A stretch of 64,000 nt of DNA from the NCBI GenBank assembly GCA_026898455.1, contig JAPKLW010001283.1, forward strand, positions 51,504 through 115,503, in the 5' to 3' direction. A model generated the notes under the pieces. That model made no database searches and had not been told where the DNA came from. It worked only from the letters and a program-made list of their open reading frames with translations. Of this stretch, positions 54,341 to 64,000 are shown one piece after another; position 1 is the stretch's first letter; every line of letters begins with the position of its first letter. A program made the position numbers and the translations under genes. The stretch is from Plectranthus barbatus (taxonomy: Eukaryota > Streptophyta > Magnoliopsida > Lamiales > Lamiaceae).

Positions 54341-55856
54341 TCTGCTAAAATTCTTAGACCTTGAAGAAGACTTTTCTTGGTTTTCCTATATGCTGATTTT
54401 CCTCCTTTTTGATTTGAACAAAGGAAAGCATAAAGAGGTTAGATAGGAAGTTATTTACACTAGGAGTGTAGTGAACCAGCAAATACTAAGGCAGTTATGA
54501 TTTTGAGACAATGGAGTATTGTCCTCAAAACAAGTGAGTTATATTATTGATACCATTGATTTACAAGAGCTGCACTTCGCAAGGTAGTAAACTACAAGTT
54601 ACAATGATCAAGGTTAAATATAAAACTACTCCAAATATCGCCTTGGCTGGATCTGCTCTGTCTTTGCTGTCTTCTTCTTGATCTTGTTGTTTCAAGTCTC
54701 CCCACTTGCGCCGCAACACCTTCTAGGTTGTGAGATGTCTGTTAGTAAGTTCATCTTCTACCTCCCCTTTCCGGGCAGACAATGTAGACATCTCTTCAGC
54801 AACAGCCTTCTTGTTTCCTACGAACAATCCAGTATATAGTTGGAAAAAGAGTCCGGGTCTAGCAGATCTCACCATCTGCTCAGACCGGTGCCCTTGTCCG
54901 CACTCTTTCACCAGCCTCAGGTTCCATACAGATGTAGGATGGGTAATATCTGCACCACCTGCAAGCTTGCATGTCTAGATACATGCTTCTTTAGCTCCGG
55001 ATGCCATACAGATGTACATGCATAACATCTGCACCACCTGCAAGCCTTTCCTCCATCTCTTCTTCTCCTCCATTGATGACCTTTCAAACCCTAAGAGAAG
55101 AGGCGAGGAAGATGTGATCTGGGAATCGTTTGGAAGCACAGTTCCATGGGCACCCAGAGGAGTTTCCCAAACCATGTGACTAAGGATAATTCATCCCCAG
55201 ACCCACCTGAAAAGCTTACATATAACCAATGAGGAAGTTGTCATTGTCTGACAAGATGAATCTCCTTTTTCCCTTTAGTTCTAATATGAGAAAACCCATT
55301 ATCAGCGGTGAACCAAAAATTGGGAGAATCTTCTTAGGAATGTTTTCGGTGAAGATAACGATCTTCTCTCTCAATTTAGAGACTTCCAGGTCTTGTTGCT
55401 CAAACCCATCTTCTCAGAATGTTGGTGAGATGGTAAAGGTAGACATCTTTTCTTGAGTAACAAGATTTAATCCTTAAATTTAGGGATTAAAATTGGCATG
55501 AATCGAATGTATTTTCAAGGGGGTTGTGTATCCTTCTTCGAATGAAAGTCTTACCTTAAATAGACATAGCCACCTTGATGGTTCTTCGATCAATCAAATT
55601 GTCTGTCTTGGGAACTAACAGTTTCGAAAATACTTTAATCGTGGCCGTTCATGATACTATATCTGAATTTGAAACTTCTCGAGCCTTGAAAAAAATCTTC
55701 AAAAATGATATCAGATATTGACCGAGCACACATTAAATCTTGCCAGTAATATAGATTAAACTATTGCAACGATTGAGAAATCCCGCCCCTTTCGGAACTG
55801 ACTCTTGCTTGCTGGAAAATGTCAGCTAATGATTGATCCAGCGGTTCTTTAATTGT
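54341..55856 (-). other. Element C post-pol spacer, no gene supported
   Basis: A 42-bp segment starting CCATACAGATGTA and ending CACCACCTGCAAGC is repeated at 54923-54965 and 55005-55046. Short minus-strand open frames (54723-54911, 54975-55175) lack recognisable domains, although their lysine/arginine content leaves open that they are an eroded extra ORF. Confidence 0.5.
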
Positions 55857-56074
55857 TTGCTGAGAGCTTGGACTCAGCAATCACCAAGGAGTCTGATGAA
55901 GGTTAGAATTTCAACAACTAACAACCAGTGCTGAGAGCTTGGACTCAGCAAACCGACTAGCGATCTTCTTAACATTTTTTGTTTTGGAAAGTGTGAGCTT
56001 GGACACACTTTAATCCGCATCAACTCCAGAAGTCCAAGAAATTCAAGAACAGAATGAGAGCTTGGACTCATTCT
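55857..56074. promoter_or_regulatory. Cluster of four covarying hairpins at the pol end of element C
   Basis: All four have the 8-nt loop AGCTTGGA. Arms: TTGCTGAG/CTCAGCAA (55857-55880), TGCTGAG/CTCAGCA (55929-55950), AAAGTGTG/CACACTTT (55988-56011) and AGAATGAG/CTCATTCT (56051-56074). Every stem is perfect although three arm sequences differ. The last one contains the pol stop codon. Constant loop with co-changing arms is what selection on a stem-loop, or on paired half-sites, would leave. Confidence 0.9.
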
Positions 56075-57620
56075 TCCACAACCTCATCTAACTCCAATAA
56101 TCCGAGCTTAAGACAGAGCTCCTTGAATCTTCTCTCTGCAAGAGGTTTGGTTAATATATCCACAAGTTGGTCTTTTGTCCGAATGTAATCCAGTTAAATG
56201 TCCTCATTTTTAACATGATCTCAGATAAAGTGATGTCTGATATCGATGTGATTCATCCTAGAGTGATGTATTTAATTCTATGTGATGCGCATCGCGCTGT
56301 TGTTGCTGCAGTATATAAGGATGCATCCGGTGTTGACATCATAATCTTGAGGTTGTTGCTTGATCCACAAACCTGTGTACAACAGCTCGCAACAACTACA
56401 TATTCAACTTCCGTTGTGGACGTTGCTATCGAGTGTTGCTTTTTGTTGAACCAGTTGATCAGCTTGTGTCCAAGGAATTGGCAAGTCCCACTCGTACACT
56501 TCCGATCAATTCGACATTCCCCAAAGTCTGAGTCTGAGTATCCAACGAGTGTCAAATTGCCTCTGGGACACCAAATTTTGAGTGACTCTGTCCCTTTCAA
56601 GTACTTTACAATCCTTCTTGAGCACTCCATGTGTGATTTATTTGGATTTGCTTCATACCTAGCACACACACCTACAACAAATAAAATATCTAGTCTGCTG
56701 GCCGTTAGATATAATAATGAACCAATAATACCTCGATATGCTATTGGATTTACGGTTTTTCCTTCTTCATCTAACAAAATTTGGCATGCCCTGCTCATGG
56801 GAATCTGTAGAGTTTTTGTCTTTTCTGGACAATGTTTGCTGATGAGATCCCTTGTATATTTCTTCTGATGAATGAAGATCCTATCGTTGGGCTGCTTAAC
56901 TTGTAGATCTAAGAAGTATAGCATCTTCCCCATCATGCTTATTTAAAAATTACTCTGCATGAACTGAGAAAACTTTTCACAATGATCAAGAAGAGTGTCT
57001 AGTCGATCTTCCCCTTCCTGAATCCATTGTCCGGTAGAAATTGGGACAGCATCTCGGACCAAACTTTAGGAGATTGATTTAATCCATATAGAGCTTTTCT
57101 CAATCTGTACACGTTGTCACCTTGTTCAAAACCAGGAGGTTGCTCCACGTAGACTTCCTCCTTTAGTTCACCATTCAGGAATGCACTCTTGACGTCCTTC
57201 TAAAACACAATAAAAGCATGGTGAGCAGCATATGCAAGGAATAACGTGATTGCTTCCAGTCGGGCTGCTGAAGCTAATGTTTCGTCGAAATCAATTCATT
57301 CGCACTACACGTATCCCTTAGCTACCAGCCTTGCTTTGTTCCGGACGACAAGTCCATTTTCATCACGTTTGTTCTTAAATACCCATTTTGTGCCGATCAC
57401 TAATTGGTGTGTTGGTCGATCTATGAGATCCCACACATGATTCTGCATGAATTCTGATAGTTCTTTTTGCATTACATTTATCCAATCAGCGGATTTAAGT
57501 GCATCAGCAACTTTGGTTGGCTCTTCCTGAGATATGTAGCAAGCTAGCATCGGAGTGTGTCTGGTATGAATTGGATCAGTAAGATCTCCTAATATTGCTT
57601 CTAAAGGATGATCTCTCAGT
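56064..57620 (-). pseudogene. Element C reverse transcriptase and RNase H, YVDD region deleted
   Basis: In sense: WINVMQKELSEFMQNHVWDL and GTKWVFKNKRDENG (near 57400), KARLVAKGY, KDVKSAFLNGELKEEVYVEQ (near 57170), RKALYGLNQSPKVW, FRKGKID then, without the YVDD box, DHCEKFSQFMQSNF (near 56970), ISMMGKMLYFLDLQVKQ, RGIIGSLLYLTASRLDI, RIDRKCTSGTCQFLGHKL and the RNase H end KLGLLELDEVVEE with its stop at about 56060. Stops and shifts occur near 57300, 57010 and 56940. The deletion spans roughly 30 codons by comparison with copia enzymes. Confidence 0.88.
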
Positions 57621-59450
57621 AGCCACTTTGGTCTTTGTAGCTCAGTGACCAGAATTGTTTGACTGTTGGTTTATCCGATCTAGCTTCCTGAAATAGGAAC
57701 ATCAACAAGTTGTAGGTTATGAAAATCTTCATCAATACTTGTTAAGTTGCCATCTACTGCATGATTGTGTGCTGGAGATCCGTCTGCTGGGTTTGCATCT
57801 GATAGAGCGAGGATAAGTCTTCTATCACCAGTTGGCTCCTGAATATTTTCAGCAAAGTTATCTTCAGCAGTCCTCTCGCCATTTTGGGGAATTCCAGCAG
57901 CATCTTCATTCTACTTAATGATCTCTTCTTCTTGAGTTCCCCCTTGACTTGTGATCTCTATGAGAGGATTAAGTAAGGCCTCAACATTACCAGTTGCATC
58001 ACCGGCCCTCTCGGCTATTTGTTGATCAGCCGAGGTCTCCTGCATAGAAGTAGACTCACTCATGAACCTAGCCGGAGCAATCAGTTCAACATCGAAAGTA
58101 TTTGAGTCCGATTGTCCATTAAATTCATTGGTCTCCTGAATCACATCTCTTGTATCTCTCACAGTCCTGCGCACTAACGTAGCTTCATCAAAAATAACAT
58201 TGCATATTATTTCCACAAGATTGGTAGTCTTGTTAAGCACTATATAACCCTTGTAAGAAGAATGATCGTATCCTAAGAACACCCCTTCGTCAAATTTGGG
58301 AGAGAAAGTACTTAACTTTGATTTCCCATCGTTATGGATATAACATGGTGACCCAAATGCACAAAAATGAGCTAAGGAAGGCTTACGACCATGATAGATT
58401 TCATAAGGAGTCTTGTTTAACCTTACGTTTGTTCCACTTTGGTTTTGTGTATAGCAATCAGTCATCACTGCTTCTCCCCAATATCTTTGACCAATATTTA
58501 TATTGGCAAGCATCGTTCGTACGACCTCTTTAAAGTTATGTTTCTCCATTCTGCTAAGCCATTTTGCTGAGGAGTTCTCATAGTGGACCTTTCATGTCCT
58601 ATCCCAATGTCGGCGTCGAAGTCCATTAGAGCACCGTTTCAAAATTTTGTACCATTGTCTAATCTTATCCTTATGAGCTCTGGTAGGATTATCTTTACTT
58701 CATCTTTCATCTTGAGCAGCCTCACTCACATGTACTTGGAATAATCATCAACAACATCTAACGAGTAGTTTTTGTTACCTATAGTGGGTGGAATCACAGG
58801 GCCGAATATATCCATGTGCAATAGCTCAAGAATTCTTTCTGAGAATGCCTTTTCTGGATTTGATTTGAAAGATACATTGCTTTGCTTCCCTTGGTGGCAA
58901 GCTTTGCATACTCCTTCTTTTTTAAAGGTCTCCTTGGGCAGTCCTTCGACAATGTTGTTTCTTGCTATATTGTTTATGGTCTTGATGTTTAAATGAGTCA
59001 GCCTTTTGTGTCATAGCCAGATGGTCTCTTCTTTGTTTAATGCGATGAAGCATGAGGCTTGTTGTCCACTTTTCCAATCGACCACATAGAGTCCTCCCTT
59101 TTTGATTCCTAGAAACTTTATTTCTCCGGTGGTCTTGTCAGCAATCTCGCAACCTATATCAATAAAAGAAAAAATGTACCCATTTTCATTTAGCTGACTG
59201 ATGCTCAGTAGATTGTGCTTCAGACTATGGACGAGGGCCATGTTGATAATGCGCATTCCATTCTACTCAAGGCACCCCCTTCCAATCACTCTTGCTTTGG
59301 AATTATCACCGAATGAGACTGAAGGTCATCTAACTATCTGAAGATCTGTAAAAATATTTGTCTCTTGTCATGTGTGCTGAGCATCCACTATCTAGGATCC
59401 AATCTTTTAATTTCCTCGAGGTTCTTCTTGCTGGACCCTGTACCTGCAAA
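57621..59450 (-). pseudogene. Element C protease and integrase
   Basis: Protease box WILDSGCSAHMTRD near 59400, with the Asp-Ser-Gly intact. GAG-pre-integrase: HKRLTHLNIKTINNIARN and CKACHQGKQ near 58990-58900. Integrase core: LHMDIFGPVIPP, VVDDYSKYM, IRLDNGTKF and TPQQNGLAEW. Tail: FLGYDHSSYKGYIVLNKTTN near 58270 (open piece 57911-58549). Several stops, including one before the histidine of the first zinc motif. Confidence 0.87.
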
Positions 59451-60503
59451 ATATGAATTTAATTTTTAGGTACCCGATCAACAGCAGGTCCTGTTTAATT
59501 AGTTCATTAGGAATCCCGACTTTCGTGATCTTGACATCTTTTTGTCATCACGCTTTACAACCTTTCCCTTCCTATTGAAGTAATGCAATGAATTAGCACG
59601 GGAATGTGTAGTGGTTTGATGAGCCTTCACAGTCTTTTGAAAATTAATTGGTTTAGACACTGGCCTCAAGTAAGTGTTCCTCTTACTTGGAGTGTATGTT
59701 GGCTTCCTTGCAGTCTTAGCAGATTACTTAGCCTTGCTAGGTTGTGAATGAACCTTCCTAGAAGATGCAACCGTCTGTTAGGTTACATCCACTAACTTTG
59801 CTAACTTCCTTTCAGCAGGTATTTTATTCAACTGTTGCTGATTTGTCAGCTGGGGATTCTTAGTGTGCCAACATTTCTGTTGAATACTGTTTGCTGACTT
59901 TGTACTAATCATTTTATCTTTCCTAGCATTCTGTTGAGCCTTCCCAGATGCTGGAACAAAAATTATATTCTTTGATTGTTGGGGGTCAGCATTGCTCAAA
60001 TCACTTTCTTTAAAGCTAATTCTAGCAAAAATATTGGGTTTCTTTGAGCATTTAAAATCTTATCTAAATCCCTCGTGCTTTTAGAAAATCTGCATTGACA
60101 AGGTTTATGAACGGAGTTTTTACTCTTTAAAACTTCATTCTTCTCTTTTAAATTTTTAAAATTTTCGCTGAGTGAGGAGAATTCAGCTTTAAGTTTTAAG
60201 AGTTCCACGTCTGCTGACCTAAATTTTTCAATCTCACTAGTCAAAATAAAAAGATGAGATTTCAGTGAGAAATTTTCATGAACTAAAACATCTTTTAAAG
60301 CATGAAATTCGAAAATTCTTCGAAAAGAAGTTCCACAGTTACATCTCCTGAGTCAGAAAAACATGACACAACAGTATCATGCAAATTTGCTGAAGTGGAA
60401 GCAGCAGACATAGTAGAGTGTGCTACTTGATTGCTTATGACCGCTAAGGCTGATTCTGCTACCTGCTCCTCATCAGCATAATCATCTTCATTGATCTTGG
60501 CCA
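59451..60503 (-). pseudogene. Element C gag, C-terminal part
   Basis: Open pieces 60295-60504 (MAKINEDDYADEEQVAESAL), 59996-60244 (coiled: LLKLKAEFSSLSENFKNLKE, then STRDLDKILNAQRNP, the LDK-L--QR motif typical of Sirevirus gag) and 59778-59999. They join to the zinc-knuckle piece once the D LTR is removed. Confidence 0.85.
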
Positions 60504-60508
60504 TGAAT

Positions 60509-61896
60509 TGTTGGGATTATATACTGAAAGCATATATGATTAAGTGTTTTGTACACTGGTCTTCATATATGTGTTGCTTCAACAATGCTCGTTGTCTGAT
60601 GAAACAAACATACGACAAACCATAAAATCCTATAATGTCGCCTATAGGGATGACCATATGGTGTGTAGGAGATCACAGAGGATCATATGAGTCGTTTGAC
60701 CTAGCGAGATATAAACAGTATCACAGCTGAGATAGTCCCTGGATAGGTTGTCGGTCTAAGATGCGGCACATCGGTTCATAAGTGGGCTTATCCTAGCTAC
60801 TTGATGTGTTGGTACATAGTTATGTACAATGGGATATGCCATTCACATTGACATACGAATGAGCCAGATCCCTAACATACTTCCTATGATCTTAAACCTA
60901 ACTGAAGGATAAGGGGCACACACAGATTGACCACACTATGATTTACCAAGGTGGCGAGTCTTACATGTATTCTTATACCCGTATTTTGGGTGTTGGCAAT
61001 TTTTGTGTGGCCTGCTTAGGCTGGACGTTTAGGTAAGCATATCCGTTTCAGGATGGTGACATTCCCTGAGGAGCTCACAAGGTTCATTATGCTAAACCCT
61101 GCAGGTTGAATTATTTAATTCAGGCATAAGTGAAAAGGAGTGAGTGGTATTACTCAGGAAATAAGAGATTAATAAATTATGGCTGATTGTCATAAGCCAA
61201 ATTAATTAATGAATGTCTAAAACCTTAAATATGTGGATCATGTTAGTTTGGTGCAACCCGTTCCTAATAACGTGGTAATAAAGGGGCGAGTCAGCATTGT
61301 TACCGTGGTGAAGGTTAAAATAATGTTTTATTAATTAATTATGTTCTGGGTTGAACAAGGAGGGATTAATTAATAAAGAGGGCCCACTTTATTATTTGCA
61401 TCTGGTCCTTAGTCTGGTCCATGAACTGCTCAAAACCCTAACACTATATATATGCCTTCTCTCTAACAGATCAAAGAGAGTTTTTTTCAGTTTATTGAAA
61501 ATAGAGAGAGAGAACGGCGGCGGCGATCCGGAAGGAAGAAACTAATCGATTTCTCCAGATCTCGGATTCAACTTGGTAGATAATCCTCACCAGATTTCCA
61601 AGGAGCAAGGGAACAGATCAGCAGATCAGATCTGTAGGAACAACTGTCCATCACCGGCGTTCTATCTCAGATCTAAGGTTACTTCATCGTTTTATTCTCC
61701 AATCTAGATCTGTAGATCAAACGGTGAAGATCAGGTATTCCCTAAATTCCATCCTCTGCAATTAATTTTGTAGGAGCATGCATATGTTCGCATGGTTTAT
61801 TTAATTGAAATTTATTCCTGGTATCCTAAGAACGATCCTTGGCAAGAATTTAATTAATGGCAACTCGTGTTGTCCATTGTACACTCAAACCCTACA
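60509..61896 (+). mobile_element. Family D solo LTR, complete copy (1388 bp)
   Basis: TGTTGGGATTATATAC to CAAACCCTACA, flanked by TGAAT (60504-60508, 61897-61901). It splits the C gag. It is the only complete D copy in the window and the reference for the others. The downstream half has repeated AGATCTGTAG and CAGATC stretches near 61615-61715. No internal domain adjoins it. Confidence 0.95.
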
Positions 61897-61901
61897 TGAA
61901 T

Positions 61902-62615
61902 ACCATAAGGACATCTTCTTCATCTTCTGAAGAATACCCTTCATCATCATGATCTGGAATGTCTGGTATCTCTGTTCTGGTTAGCAGAGCTTTGGCAATG
62001 TCCTTCGATGCGCGTTTCTCGAAAATCCTTCTTATTCGCTCCCTTTCTTCTGAATCTTTTCGAGGGCACTCAAACTTTAGATGGTCAGGGGAGTTGCAGT
62101 CATAGCATGTCCTTGGCGTCTTCTTGGTTGTTCGATTCTCTGCTGGCTGGCTTTGTTGTGGTTCCTCTTTCTTGCATTTAGCTTTCATCAACCACTTTTA
62201 CAGCATTTTCATTTGTTTCTCTAGCTCATTGATGGAACATTCAATCTCTTTAAGTTGAGATCCACTTGTTGATGTAGTTTCTTTAGCTGGACTTGATGGA
62301 ACTGGGGTCTAAGTAGAATGTCTTCTTGGTCTTTCACTTCTGTGTGTCTCTCTTAACAAAATATGTTGCATCATCGACATTATTTTCAATAGACGTTGCA
62401 GCCCTCATACCTTTGTTTTTGTTCATCAGCATGATATCTCATTCATGGGCTTGAAGTTGTGCGAATAATTCTTTCGTATTCATACTCGAAAGATCTTTTT
62501 CCTTGAGGCTTGTCACCTTGACAAACAAATCGTCTTTTGGCATCTTCACAAGTATCTTTGCATTCATGTCACGAAATTCATACTTTCTTCCCAACTCTTT
62601 TAACTCAGAAATGAA
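61902..62615 (-). pseudogene. Element C gag, middle part with zinc knuckle
   Basis: The zinc knuckle CYDCNSPDHLKFECP lies near 62100 in the open piece 61892-62191, followed by an acidic stretch (DHDDEGYSSEDEEDV). Upstream LKEKDLSSMNTKELFAQLQA (near 62480) is typical copia gag, with stops. The N-terminal capsid region is gone, removed with the inner part of the 5' LTR. Confidence 0.82.
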
Positions 62616-63765
62616 ACAGTAAACAGTAAAAGGACACCAAATTTATAGTGGTTCGAACAACTATTCTACGTCTACTCTTCAGTCCACTTGACTGGAAATT
62701 CACTAATATCGATTACAAAGGCTAGGCTTGATCTCTAACTGTGAACAACTCCACAATCTGATCATCGCACAACTTCAAGCACCTCGGTCGTCAATATTCT
62801 ACTCGACACTCCTTAGAGTAAGGACACACCTCCGTTGTCCTTCGACGTCAAATTGGGAGTTTTATAATTCTTCCCGAAACCTTCCTTCTCATCCGATAGT
62901 AGCCCGTAATAATCACTCTTGTAGATCAAGGTGATTACTAGACTCTTTCTAGGATAGAAAGAATCCCAAGGATAACCTTAAAAGCGAGCTTTAAAGGTCT
63001 CGAGATAAACTCGGAAGCTTTCACAAAGCTTCGATCAATGTATGATCGGATTTTGAATTTGGCAATGAGTAGGAGAGATCTCGCGTAAGCTTATTAATAT
63101 TTTAATTTTTTTCCGAACTTCTTGTGCTTCTGTGAAATCTCCTATTTATAGACAAAGATTCAAGCATCTAATTTGAATCTTGTCCGTTAGACACTGAATG
63201 TCTGCTCGCCAATCTCCGTTCTCCTTTTTAGTTGAGTCTGGAGCTCTCCTTTTGTCTTTGATTGTTCCAATCTTAGATTTCAGAAATTCCTTAATTTTAA
63301 ATAATCAAGGATCCTTTCCCTTTCACGGCTTTTTATTCGGATTGTTCATTGCTATTGGTTGCTTGCTGGGTAGATATTCGTTTGCTGGGATCTCAGCAAT
63401 TCTGTTGAGATTCAACAATCTTGATGTATTGGCTGAGTGCTTCCAGCAATCGTCGTAGATTTGCTAGCCTTTTGATACTTCATTGTTTGCTAGTTACCTT
63501 AACAATCTTTATATTTACTGACTCCTTCAGCAATCTCTTCTCTCATTGCTTGAGCCTTCTAGCATTTTTCTTCAAGCTTTGTTGACTCCTTCAGAAAACT
63601 TCAGCGAGTTCTTTTAGCTCTATTACAACTTAAATATGATAATCCTATACTGGACTTTTACAATTTTGACACAATTTTAAGTTGCTAGAAACTAGATATG
63701 CCAGCTTTGATGCACCAAAACTATAATAATTAAAAATAAGAGCAAAGGTTACAATATTCCTAACA
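62616..63765 (-). repeat. Element C 5' LTR remnant
   Basis: About 1150 bp aligning with 48010-49404 of the 3' LTR (for example TATAGTGGTTCGAACAAC and AACTTCAGCGAGTTCTT). About 190 bp at the primer-site side are missing. Several motif copies are decayed, for example CTCAGCAATTC near 63392. Confidence 0.88.
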
Positions 63766-63872
63766 CACTGAATGTCGAGTCTTTGTAGTAGGTAGTATTC
63801 ATACTTGCTGGCGATGTGAATTCCACTTGTTTGATAAACTGTTACTTGTCCCTTGCTCGTTTGAAGTTTAAG
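63766..63872 (+). repeat. Element I 3' LTR, right part
   Basis: It continues the I LTR after C, matching 28499-28605 (CTTGTCCCTTGCTCGTTTGA); D follows at 63873 before the LTR end. Confidence 0.78.
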
Positions 63873-64000
63873 TGTAGGGTTTGTGTGTTAAAATAATTAG
63901 CACATCACTGGCTCATCCATATGTTTATGAGAATGGCACATCTCATTGTGATCCCATCACTAAATAAAGATTTACCAACACATCAAGTAGCTAGTATAAG
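63873..64000 (-). mobile_element. Family D LTR, partial and internally deleted (right edge)
   Basis: It begins TGTAGGGTTTG, the reverse complement of the D LTR end, and after ~30 bp jumps to the segment CTGGCTCATCCATATG that lies near 60870 of the reference copy. It is cut by the window edge. Confidence 0.75.

Larger units (their letters stand above)
47819..63765 (-). mobile_element. Element C: Sirevirus-like copia element with large post-pol region
   Basis: It is bounded by TGTTGGTCCCCG at 47819 and TTCCTAACA at 63765, with flanks CACTT and CACTG (the equivalent I site reads CACTTGAA). In sense: 5' LTR remnant, gag, protease, integrase, reverse transcriptase, RNase H, hairpin cluster, tandem array, second ORF, polypurine tract, 3' LTR. 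Two D LTRs interrupt it. The motif TTGCTGAG/CTCAGCAA recurs throughout. As in A, the 5' LTR has lost its inner part together with the primer site and gag start. Confidence 0.9.
28179..63872 (+). mobile_element. Element I: old Athila-like element hosting H, G, C and others
   Basis: The pieces on the plus strand are: 5' LTR remnant 28179-28640, primer site, gag 28764-29537, [H], gag 36789-37464, [G], gag-protease 43557-44300, conserved box, motif region, polypurine tract, 3' LTR 45923-47818, [C], 63766-63872, [D]. No reverse transcriptase or integrase is visible. Its coding parts carry the most stops of the gypsy elements, in line with its being the outermost and oldest layer. Confidence 0.82.

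Noticed and set aside
56167..56868. Plus-strand open frame of 233 codons
   Set aside because: It mirrors the RNase H and reverse transcriptase of element C on the opposite strand, where the conserved motifs are.
1..64000. Host genes, tRNA, rRNA or organellar DNA
   Set aside because: Nothing outside the retrotransposon layers showed gene structure; the tRNA-like sequences are 18-base primer sites, not tRNA genes.

Overview
The window is plant nuclear DNA, most likely from a eudicot, and it is repeat-dense with no recognisable host gene. This rests on Athila-type Ty3/gypsy elements with tRNA-Asp primer binding sites, Sirevirus-like Ty1/copia elements with a post-pol ORF, solo LTRs, AT-rich composition and eukaryotic LTR promoters. 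Almost every base belongs to nested LTR retrotransposons. I label them A to I: A, B and C are Sirevirus-like copia on the minus strand; D is a family present here only as LTRs; E is a Tnt1-like copia remnant; F, G, H and I are Athila-like gypsy.

Layout. I (plus strand, 28179 to past the right edge) is the oldest host. E (minus) interrupted the I 5' LTR and is now split into 28101-28178, 8446-8965 and 394-918. F (8966-28100, minus, target-site duplication AACGC) sits in E, as does A (919-8440, minus, GTAAC). B (14940-24079, minus, AATGG) sits in F. H (29538-36788, plus) and G (37465-43556, plus, GTGTC/GTGTT) sit in the gag of I. C (47819-63765, minus, CACTT) and a 553-bp foreign segment sit in the 3' LTR of I. 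D LTRs landed in E (1-393), in the ORF of F (12765-13560), in the C LTR (48170-48326), in the C gag (60509-61896) and in the I LTR (63873-64000).

No element looks autonomous. None of the Athila-like elements shows reverse transcriptase or integrase; they keep gag, with protease in F, H and I, and then go straight into a conserved noncoding box. The three Sirevirus-like copies keep much of gag-pol, but each has lost the YVDD region of reverse transcriptase by a different deletion. B and C also carry a long post-pol ORF with a shared domain, and a distant relative lies in F.

The most unusual signal is not a gene. Each family is studded with its own short inverted motif: A with AACTGA/TCAGTT, B with TTTGACA/TGTCAAA, C with TTGCTGAG/CTCAGCAA, H with TGTCGATCGACA, I with ATTTCG-CGAAAT and F/G with GATCGGTCGAG. 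The motifs cluster in the U3 part of the LTR upstream of the TATA box and again downstream of gag/pol, often next to the extra ORF. In A and C they form hairpins on a 35-bp period. In C several keep one 8-nt loop (AGCTTGGA) while the arms change together and stay complementary. In all three Sirevirus-like elements such a hairpin lies at or just after the pol stop codon. This suggests a family-specific cis code, read as structure or by a dimeric protein. No binding or function can be shown from sequence alone.
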